A stretch of DNA of 64,000 nt, taken from NCBI GenBank assembly GCA_002633005.1, contig NMRA01000114.1, positions 589,237 through 653,236 of the forward strand, read 5' to 3'. Shown one piece after another: positions 11,501-23,500 of this stretch. Position 1 is the stretch's first letter. The number at the start of each line of letters is the position of its first letter. The DNA comes from Phoronis australis. Its lineage: Eukaryota; Phoronida; Phoronidae. The translations under genes were made by a program, and so were the position numbers. Below the pieces are notes generated by a model, which was not told the DNA's origin, did no database searches, and was given only the letters and a program-made list of their open reading frames with translations.

Positions 11501-14500
11501 AGTACAAATTGTCGTCTTCTGATGTATTTTGTTCAGAGTTCAAGAAATGCTTACCACCATTCTGTACAAAGATTTAATTTCTCTAAGTATTGTTGAGTTG
11601 TTCCTACAGCCCTTCGCACCCGAAGTTAGGCCACAGTCATTCGAAATAAGATAAATGTAGACCAATGAAACTGGAGATGAAGTAAAAAAAATTGCATTGG
11701 ACTTGTGCATTGGTTTTAGCAAAACAAATATTTTTAAGTTTCTTACCACCAATTCATGAATGTTTGATTGTTGGGACCATAGGTTAAGACGTCCAAGTTC
11801 GAATCTATGATATGAGATGGGTTTGCTTTTACGATTCCAAGTAGAATTTTTTTCACTTTTTGTGAAGGCATCCCTTTACCATCAAGTCACTGGTCAGGCA
11901 ATAAAGTGAGGAAGACATTTTGTCATGAAAAGTATAAAGCAAAATTAACAGTCAAGGTAGTTTCCATTCATATTTGTTTTGGCAATTTTATTGACTGTGA
12001 ACGCTGTTTGATTTTTTTTGATATGATGATAACGTTTTATATAAAGATGACTTTTTTGTTTGCTTTTCCAGGATATAAAAAAGGCTTCTGAAGCAATCAA
12101 ATATAACCACCCTTTAAGGAAAAATATTGACACAATTTTGTGCAAGGTAAGGCCGCTACCATGGAGACGATGATAAGATTCATAGATTTCAGTAGCTCAG
12201 TGTAGCACTGTCTGGCTGGCTAGCCTCACTAATTTTAGAAACATGTCCAATCTATTGGGATGCTAAGGTTGACACTGAAATGGATTTTTTTTTGTTAACA
12301 AACAGAAGATGCAAGGGCTGTGCTTCTCTGATTTTGTACATTGTGCATTTCTTTACGAATTTTAATCACAAATTTTTATCACAAACTTTGTAATGGGCAC
12401 CCTATCCTTTGTAGGATTTCACCGTACGTTTTATTCCTTCCTAGTATTACCAAGAATATTCCAATTATTTGCGCTGTGAGTTGAACCTACTTTCAGTGCA
12501 GAGCTGAGAAATGCAATCAAATTTTCACTGTCCCACATTGATCCTTTTTGAATTCTGTCCCAGTGTCCAGATAACTTTAGGAAGAGTGTCCAACATCACA
12601 TGGACGACTATGAAGACTACAAGAGTCCTACCGACATTCCTACAGAAAAATCTCTTGTCAAACTTCATAGAAAAATCATCACAGGTAAGTCTCTTTCATA
12701 TGAGGAGCAAAATTCGTTGGACATATGACGATAAGGTCATTAACTTGTTAACGTTTTCGACCTCCATGTTTTGAAAGTCATTTTCAAACTGATATCCGTA
12801 TCTCTTTAATTTTTTAGGAAAGTTTTACAATCTGTCATGTTACTGGAAATAAGATACTTTAGTTAGTTTTGTTAACAGGAGATTGGTGTGTAGTTATATA
12901 GATACTGTAGATAGATATGGAGTTGAAACGAATTGTGACGAAGATGTTACCTAAAGCTGCGTTTGCTACTGTTGAGCTGTCCGAAGAAACGAAACGAGGA
13001 CTTGGGCATTCACCACTACATACTCAAATATGTCCTTCTCATGAATAAGAAGTATATGCATTTCACATGGAAGAAGAATTTACAAGACAGGATCTGTAAA
13101 TCACAAGCTTGGCTGAAGTCCGTACAAATGTTGTCCGCTTCACTTCATTCATATACTGTGGCTCAGCTCCGACTGAATGTTGAACTGTTAAGGTTCATTG
13201 TAACCCCAACCTTAAACCTATTACTGCTGTCCCAAGAGCATGTCAGAGACCAAAGTCACCAGAGCTCTGAGGAGGATTTCAGTATATTAAGTCTGCACAC
13301 AGAGAAGTTGAATCGTAGGATACGAGAAGTAATTGAGATCCAAGCCCACAGACCTAGTCTTAGCAGAGATCCGGGACTTGATCTTCCTGCAGTGTATTCA
13401 GATCTGTTACGAGAATCCCACCGACATTAGGGAATTCCCGGTACTGTTTTTATTGTTTTATTCTACGACAGAGGGTGCACCTGCTGGTGAATCAAGTCCA
13501 TGAGATATGGACGAAATGACTGACTGTACACTTTCTACACCAAGGTATGGTTTTTTGGTTCCAAAAGGGATCTTACTCAATATTTTTGAAAAATAGTCTC
13601 TTTATTAATCTGCAGTTTCTCTTACTCATCGGCGCACACAAGTTCAGTGGGAACGTCTGCTGGAAGAGGCATTTGAATATGAAGATATACTGACCAATCA
13701 ACGAAACCACAGCGGTGCCTTCAGACGAGCTATACAGTACGAACCAGAAGGCCTGTGCAAAATGTATTATGGATCCAGACTAGGTATGGTTTTGTTTTAG
13801 CGATGTTTGTCTTGTGGTAATCACTGATCTACTTTTAGCAAACATTTTTGTCGACGGGACTTGTCAGGAACCTTTATATGTAGAGTTTGTTTTTAGTCGA
13901 TTGTTGACTTGTCTTAAACGGTTTGTTGGAAGGTTTCAAATGATAGTTTTTGAGTCTCGGCAGTACGCCTACCATCATTACCAAAGGATTCGTAATTATT
14001 AATTAACTTTTTAAGTATTGATTGTTGGCCTATAAAATGTCATGTTTTTGAAATCCTTGATGATCACAGAATCTTATCGTGTCCACAAGAATAGCGCGAC
14101 AGATTACAGAGAGAGCTAGGCTGTCAAAAGATCTTTGACAGCGGAGCTCTCAAGCTATAAGGCTTTAAAAGAAAATCCTAGACCCAGACACGCTTTTGTA
14201 ACTACTAAAATAAAGTAAGGGCTGTTCCAGTAAAATCTGTATGCACCTTTTTTTCGCACCCACCACCCATATTTTTCATTTATTTCTTCAGCCTACCACC
14301 CGTAATTTTTTATAAGTTTGAAATGCAACCACCCGTAATTTTTCTTTGTTCTTGTGGTTGACTACACAGGCGCTTGAGTTTATCTGTTCCTCCATCACCA
14401 CTTACATCATTCATTACTAAGAAAACACGTGTTTCTTATATATGGTTATTAGCCATCGAGAAATTCTAGCACCTGTGGTTAAATGGTGTTATGGGCATGC

Positions 14501-17500
14501 CGATGAGGAGATTGGAGGGAGTGAAAAAGTCGGAGCTCTTTGCAAGTTGCATTTTTGTTTCAGTTTTTGATTCTGTGCAGATTGTTTATAAAATTTACTA
14601 AAATTCAAACATTTATGGCCCAATGAAAAAACAACGACCTGTAAATTTTAATTTTTTTGAAGTACGACCACCAGCCATTTTGAATTTAAGTCAAACGCAA
14701 CCACCCATAAATTTTTATTTCAGTTGCCTTCCCCCCCTCCCACACAGATTTTGCTGGAACAGCCCTAACAGAAAATGTTGAAAAAATACATGTCATGTTT
14801 GTGAAAATACAACAATTGTCATGAAAAATCATATTTTTTAAAAATTGGTGTCATGTGATTGCAAGCATCTGGGCATTGTTTCTGTGTGCATTACAATATT
14901 ATGTAATTATGAAGGATTTTATAACTAGTAGATTTAGGGGTTTACTAGTTATTCAATAATTTTTTTGTTAAATTCATTTATTCCCAATAACTCAAAATGT
15001 TTTACTATGTATTAATAATAAACACACACACACCACGCACTTACTCACTCAATGGTCACGTGAGGAAAATTTAACCTTCTCTCTCTAAACTTATCAAGCT
15101 GCCATTCTTTTAAAAAAATGTTTCTCGTTGATATATTTTTTAAAAATATTTGCAAATTAAAGCATATCAAGTAGCGCCCCCAATCTTTGAAGGTATATGT
15201 GATATTTTGCTAAAATCAAAATTAACTTTGTTTATGAATATATACACAAAACGTACCGAGAGTGGCGTAGATGAAATAATATCCCACGAGACATTATTCC
15301 GCGTATCGACAGAGACCGAAGGTGGAATAAAGTCAAACTCTTAGTTTCATTTATTTTTTCGACAGATTTTTTAAATACCATACCTATTCTGTTCATGTGG
15401 TGGATTACAACCTATCGTTTATGTACTTGTGCGTTGTGTTACAAGTGTACTCTAGATATAGAAAACAGTATTAAATGATTTTACTTGAGAAGAGGTAACA
15501 AAGATGAAAACAACGGTAATTGTGCATTGAACTTTTTACATTTTCTGAAAATAATTAAATAAGAATGATATTTAACACTGTTGTTACTGAGGAATCGGCG
15601 CTTGAGTTGCAGACGATATAATATTTAGCAAATAAAACAAAGACATAAGTGTTATATAATTAACAGTTTATGGGACATAGCATGTTGAGTGTTATGTATA
15701 CTGCTGCAACTTTATTACTTTAAACTATTTTGGGAAAGAGCCGGCTAATGACATCATTGACCTACCTTTTGCACTTTCCACATCAGATTATAGAGGGCAC
15801 TGTTAAAGAAGTCCTGGGAGTGCAATTCGGAAAACAATACCACATGGACATATCGCACTCAACGCATATGTGATCAATATCGTTGATTCCAGAAAGGACA
15901 TTTAGTATTCATTATTGTTTCGCCTTTATCGTCAAAGCGAAGTTTAGAAACATCTTCCCAAAAACTTACTGTAATTATTCAAGAAATGTGGTCCTTTGTA
16001 ATTAAGATAGCTAATTAATTTTGATATTCTTCTTTCCTCAGAGTGGTTCTGGAAGTGCGTTCTAAGGTCGTGGGTGTACAAGTTGGCCTGTGTTATCTCC
16101 TGCATACTCTCCTTCATGGTGGTGTGGTCGGAGGTTATCTTCTTCATCGAGAAGCCCGTCTTATCGCTCTTCGCCATCTTCGTTCAACTAGCAGCTAGTC
16201 ATCACAACTATTTGTATATAGAAGTGAGTTTTATAGAATTCCAGTTAAAGGCACGCTTACGTAGCTGAATAGACCTTTGTGAGATAAGAAGCATGCTGGA
16301 TATTTGTCCCACTTCCCATGTTGTCAAGGTGTTTGCTACTGCAGAGTGGGAATTTGCCTGAGGTTCGTAGTTTGTATGGCCTCGTGCTGGATTTCCACCT
16401 TAGGCGAGGTTATGCAACGAGACGGCGATTTTGTCTCACTTCTTCTGCGGAAAGTGGTGTATTAAGTACTGTGAATCTCATTTTGAAAAACAGAGTCAAA
16501 GTATAGAGTTCCAATCTAAAAATTGTTTTCAAAAAAGGGTTGCGCATGGCTTTAAGAGCAGTGTTGAAATGTACATACTTGGTGAATTATGGTTGTATTG
16601 AAGTATGCCTTTCCTTCCTACTTGCAGTCTAAAATGAAATTACAAATTTCGTAGTTTGACAACCTGGAATATTTATCAAACTTCTCGATACGATCAGAAA
16701 ATCATGAACCCTTCCAATGAAGGTTGGCTTTATGTCAAAAGCAGATGAAGTGATGATGGACAGTTGTTTTATTTTTGCCTGTTTTGAATTGTGCTGTTTT
16801 TGTTATTGATTTTTTATTTGTGGTGTTTTGTTTTCAGATTGCCTGTTGCCTAACCATCTCTTACTTGTGTCTGTGCGCCTACTACACTGTCTTCAAGATC
16901 CGCGTGTTTAACTATTACTACATCTCCCCCCATCATCAAACAGATGCCAACAGTCTGCTGTTCAGTGGCATGTGAGTATAAACAAATTCCATTACGGAAA
17001 CAGCCGAATTCCTGGCGAGCGCCGTATTGAGGTCACGCCATTACAGGCATGTCAGGCTAAACAGTGGAGTCAGTACAGTCTGTCTGTAAAGCAAGCCTTG
17101 TGAACTGGTGTGCCTGCTTGTGTTTTGTATTTGGTAGCAGATCAGCTGATTTGAAATCGTTGATAGCGGGTGAAACCTAAAGCCAGTACAAATCGCACAA
17201 TACTGCAAAGTATATGGTTGCAATTGCACCAAAAATGGGTACACCTTGTACGTATCTGAAGCATTTCGGGGGGCAGGGGTAGTGGCAAATACATTGTTGA
17301 AAAATCTGGATTTCTGGAAAACCTTTAACCCAAAGACAAAGTTATGGCAGATATAGGTTTTACTATTGATGAACTCCTGTTTCCAAGATGAGTTAAGTTA
17401 AACATACCAGCTTTCACCAAAGGCAAGTCACACCTTAGTCAAAAAGATCTGACAAAAACACGGCGCATTTCCACAGTAAGAACCCATTTGGAACGAGCAA

Positions 17501-20500
17501 TACAGAGATTTCAAAGTTTTCAAAATTTTGAGTACCAGTATTCCAGTGTCAAGCACAAAATCAGTGGATAACTCCTTGATTGTCTGTGCTGGGCTTGTGA
17601 ACCTACGTGCTGATCTGATCAGAGATCAAAATTTGGGAGACATGGACTAACTTCCTGAGTTTTTATGTTGCCCATTCCAAATGGTAACATGTACTGTTTC
17701 CTGTGGTATACAATTTGAGAAATTACAATTTATACCACAGGTGTATTTGAAGCTAAGCATGCATATTTCATAATATATGATTCAAAGATGGCAAGCTTGG
17801 AAAAAATCCACAGTACTTCAAGCAATGAAGTCTCAGTAAATGCTTTGCAAAAGTCAGTTCTCTTAGCCTCAACTTCGTCCACGAGGCGTTCAAGAAATTT
17901 CTGAAAGTAAAATGTACGCAACAGGTTCGATTTGCTCAACAAAGCTTTCACTGCGTGGTACATCTATGTCATAATAAAGTCATTGTCACAAACTTTAAAA
18001 CTAGCGCGTAAGTAAATAAAGTTGGTGCTTCTATTTTGGCCTACAACAAATGTGATCAAAGTCATTGTCAGTTGTGTACAGAACTAGTTTTGCTTTCTTA
18101 AGTCCGGTAAAAAACATGGTTGTTGATACCATTTTTTAAATGGACTGCTTGATATGGGTATCACCAGGACAGTAATGTTGTGCAACTGAACTAAGTGACT
18201 CGCAAAAACAATCTTAAGAACAGTTCTTAAGAATGGTTTCATGATTCACTAAGTTCAACTTATGGAAATCATAAGAAATTCATCACATTGTTGCAATATT
18301 AAGAAATGGTTATTTGGCTCTGAGATGTTTCAGTGAACACTGTGTCATACTGTTAAGAAGGTGTGTGGATAGATTCCAGGGGACAGTTCAGCCTCAAGAA
18401 AGTAAACGAATCATAAGAGTACATGGAGCAGATCCATTTGAAATAATTAAAACCTAAGTTAGATTAATAAATAGGGGTCCATTGCCAGGTTGCACGGAGT
18501 ATTCCCAATTAGGGACTCGATTAAGTTCCCTAAATCTTTTGCGTATTTGTGTCTTTGTTTACCTACAAATGAATATGGATTTTCTATCATTTCATCTTTG
18601 TTATGAGCTCCTCTTTGAATGATGGCTTGTTGTCAAAAATCTGAGCCCGTATTTCAATGAAAATGAATTTGGAACTTAGTCCTTAAATTAGAGGCGTTTA
18701 ATGAAAAGACCTCTAATTAGTTTCAGAAATATTGAGCACTGGATGTAGAATTCACTCTCAGTCTGTATCAAAACCAAATGTTGATTTACATGAAAATGAA
18801 ACAGCAGTTAGTTATTTAACAAATCCACAAATGTGGTGAAAAGTTGGCGAACACAGTTGAGTATCTATTAAGGACTGTTTCATGCAACGGGCACAGATGT
18901 GTTAGACACCCTGGGTCTCCAAAAGACTATTTTCTATCTGAAAATTACCAGAAACTTCACATTTCCAGGTTGTTATGTCGCCTCACGCCCCCACTGTGTT
19001 TGAACTTCCTGGGCATGATTCACCTCGACAGCCATATAACTCATGACAAATTCAACCGTAGTCTTGCAGAAACTTTCTATACACAGGTAGGTCATATATT
19101 TTCTGTAGAGCTTTCTCCGAACCGGGTATCCTCAGGCAAATCTCGGCATTGATACCTGGCCCTGAAATCTAATCTCCAAACTGGAGCTTAAGTTTGATAT
19201 TTTCTGCATTTCTTGTGTACAAACTTGAAAAACCCTTGCGGTGATAAATAGGCTAAGCAGCAGTCACAAACCTCAATCTTGTATAAATCAACCTGGCTAT
19301 ACTAAATCTCCCGATTGAAGCAGACCATTATAGTATTAAAAAGCCTTAACAGAAGGCTCCACCCAAAAAAACACACTGAACAAAAACAAGGATTTTCAAA
19401 TATGGCACTACATGGGGCTTTAAAATCGCATCTTGATTGTACTGAAGTAGGATGTGATTACGCAGATCATTACTTAAAAGTTGTTTGACGAACAAAACGG
19501 TTTCAAAAAATTCAACTTCCACCGAATTTTTTTATGACATTCATCGAAACAAATGATGGGTTCAACAAATCCCCAAAGCAGAGTGTTCTTGTTTTCTGAC
19601 ACGATAATCGTGGGAAAGTTTAATTAGTGTCCCCATAACAGTCAAGAAACACTTGGCAAATGAATGCCAGTGTGGTTCTGCCTAAGACTTTGTGAAATCT
19701 CGTAAACTCTTGTTTAGTGTTAACTCCAAACAATTTAAAACCAATCAAAAATAGTAAAAGAACAAGGATTCGGCAACTTTAAGCCAAGTTCACACTTGAC
19801 AACCAGTAGATTCAAGCTACAAGTTCAAACTCAAATTTGTTGCTTTAACACTGGGGTCATCAAGTGTGAACCTGGATCTGGCAAGTCTTTGCGTCTGCCA
19901 TTCTCTACTCATTATTGTACGTCTGATTCTGTTTATACATTCACTGCTTTATTATATTGTAAAGGCTATAGTCCTCTATTTTGTCCAACTCTAGCGCCAC
20001 CTAATGTCTTCTGACTGAAGATAAAAACTGCTAACTCATTGCAACCGATAAACATCACTGAAAATAAGCAGTGGCATTAAGTATTAATTTTGTAATGATG
20101 CGAAGAAAACCATTTTACTGTTTTTTTTAGGTGATATATATTTATTTAAGAACACACAGAACATTATAAATTATGGAAAATAATGACAAACCCCAGAAAT
20201 CGAAAGCCATTATATCTGGGTTGTATACAGTGTACTGATGAAAGTAGTATACCGTGTTACTGTTCATGCTTGAAATGGCCTTGAACTGGTGTCAAGGTCA
20301 CCGAGGGGTCGTGAACTTTGATTTCCTCAATCTTATGCTGTAAACATGACTGTAAACAGTTGGCCTTCCTTTTGTAGCACCTTGTGGTTACCTTGTTGAC
20401 ACTTGAACTGGTGAGATTAAGTAAACAGATTAGGTCTCTCCATGTTTTGTGTAGCATAGCCTACTGTTCAAACAAAGTTCAGTGACTAACAGGTGTTACA

Positions 20501-23500
20501 GCCCTGAAGGCTTGAGACATTTCCTGGATAATCAGGGCGTTATATTACTATGAAGGATATCACGTTTCAACGAAACATTGACATAACACAAAACAGAAAA
20601 CATTTACATTGTGAATGCTGACGTGATGCGCAGTTACCAAAATAGTATAAATAGGGAGGACCATCAGGAAGATTTTTTAAGTTTGACTTTGGAATCACTT
20701 CGAATTAACTTGTGAGATGTTTTTGAAAACGTTCTCTACCGTTCTTGTGTTGACTGTTACTGCGTCGATGGTGCTCACTTCGCCCATCAACAGTCGGTAT
20801 GTAAGATCTATTGGCATCCAGATAGACCCCATACTGGATGCCATTAAAGCATTAGACATGAAACTCGCGACTCTTGTTACTATGCCAACTAACGTAAACA
20901 CTGCCATGACAGGCATCAATGCGGTTTCAACCAAGTTAACAGCCATGAATAATACTTTGTTGAGGAGTTTAAATGAACTTCTGAATTACTGGAACTCGCA
21001 TCTATGTCCACCCGGTTTCGTCAGAAATAATTTCTCCTGTTATCGTGTTGTGACGGAAGTCTTGAACTGGCAAGCAGCTCAGAGGAAGTGTATGACGTAC
21101 GGTGGACGCCTCGTGTCTATTGAGTCACCTGGCGAGCAGACATTTGTGATATCGCTGATCAGGAAGGCGGGACTGCAGAATTACAACTTGTGGACTGGTG
21201 GCTCGTATAGTTCTGGATGGGTTTGGCTACCATTGGGAGATGCTCTTACCTACAAGAACTGGAAGTCAGGTGAGTTTGAGTGTGACGTGTTGGTTGAAGA
21301 TTTTTTTAAATTTCTATTTCAAAGCATAACATAACTACAAGGAATACTGGTGTATAATATTTGAAAAATAAGAATTATATGTCAACATGAGATGGAAAAC
21401 AGTAAAATTACTCGAGACTTTCAAAAATTGACATCAAATCTATGCGTCATCGCAAAATTCTTTCTAGTGTTTTTATTTTCTAGTCTATAATTGTGCCAAA
21501 TTTATAGGTAATAATAAAATTCTTTAGTTGTTTAAACTCAAGAATATATCCTCTAATTTGTTAAATAAGTATTCACTAGTCATCAGAAAATAAATATGTT
21601 GTATACAGGAACTCTTTCTAATGAAGCGAGAAATCCGAATAGTGCTTCTTGAGTGGGTTAAGTTACTAAGCCTGATTCATAAAACAAGATAAGGTAGTCC
21701 ATAATGGCTTTACAAAACATCTTCACATCAAGCTCAGTAATGTCGTTTCAGAAGGTTCAAAGTATCAACTACGCCAATGTTTTAAAACATTTAGAATAAG
21801 TTTGTGAAGCAATCTGAATTGAAAGCATTTTGGGTTGGTTGAAGATGGTTGTGATAATCTGATACTGGGTGACTGTATTTCACTTGTTTCAAGAAGGATG
21901 TTTTTGATGACAAAGTATCATGTTATCTCATTCACTGATGATCAATTGTCACCTGGTTACATTCAATACTTAACTGCATATTCATTTCGTCAAAATGCTG
22001 TAGTTTCCCTTCAAGTCACATACATCACTAATTAAATGATTTCTGAGAGTCAAGATTCTGAGGCCAGTGATCAAGTTGACCCAGTTCACAGTTTCATCCC
22101 TCTAAAGTGAGGTATGCAGACCCCCTGCATTGAAATAATCTAAAATATATTCCAGGCTTGTGGATTAGGTGACTGTAAGGTCTGATTATTGTATTCGTTG
22201 TATTTTTTGTATTTATTGTCAAATGATATTTAAAGACTGGCACCTGTACAGGAACAGTGTTGTGAAGCCTTAATTTCAAGCAAACAAAACAGGACACGCT
22301 ATAAGAATATAGAATCTAATTGTTAAAACATATATTATTTGCATCAATATCGGTTATGTACCTGTGTGCATTGCCTAAATTTATTAGATGAAAGTCTGTC
22401 ATTTCAATAAGTACAGTGTACTTTCATTTATTAAATAAACTCTATTTTTCATTTCATTTGTCTTATGCATCAAGGTGCAAGTCATTAAAAACTTTGGATA
22501 CCTTGTTTATCAATGAAATACTAAATAAGTGCAAGCAAGAAAATTTAATTATTTCCAGTTAAAAAACAAAATTGAATAATTAACATTGTCTTGTTTGCAT
22601 TCTTCGTTTTGTACCTGTGTTGCCAGGCCAGCATTTTGTACGAGCTTTGCAGCGTGTCTAACTACCGATTTATGCCAATAAGCGCATTACAATCTACTTG
22701 CACTGCAGTCGTTCTTGTTCTTTGTTTCAGGGAGGCCCTCTAATGGCAATGGCTTGTGCCTGAAGACAGAGCCGGCGAAATATGGCTTCAAGTGGAGCCA
22801 TCATGCGTGCAGTGGGTCATTTAAATCCATCTGCGAAATTTGAATAGGACTGGTGCCAAAGGACTTGTTAAGTGCCGCTGATAAAAATTGATGAGGCACC
22901 GTGTCATTGAAAGAAGTTGTACTTCAAATATAAGAAATTCACAGTGCAATTGAATGAATTATGATAAAGAATTGTCATAACATGAGAATTATTTGTTTTG
23001 TAAGTAACCACTCTTTTGAAAACCTGTTCAGTTATTGTGGTAAATATACAGTGAGATCTGCTGGGATGTTTAAAGCATAAAACAATCCCATATAGTCTTC
23101 TTTCTTCATTTAAAGACCAGGAAATTGTCCATTTAGTAAAAGTCTGTAAAGTACTGCATTTTTTTTTCTGTTTGATACAAAAAAATCATTCTCTGTCTAT
23201 ATTGGAGTGCTGTTTAACTTGCAAACAGATTAAAAATGTTACTGGGTCATTCTGTGACATCTGTACAGTTCTACAAACCATGAACACAGTAAAATGTAAA
23301 ATGTCTCAAAAAAGTTGACAAACTAGCAGTTTACATTGTGTTTTATTGTTTGCTAAAGAAGTAAAAATTTATTGTGGCCAAGTTGGATGTTTGAAGACAA
23401 GTATCACCAATTTAGGACTCAATATGACCTACAAGACAGTGAAATTGTCTTTTTATTTTTTCATAAAAAGATAAATAGCATGGAATGAATTTTATATCAT

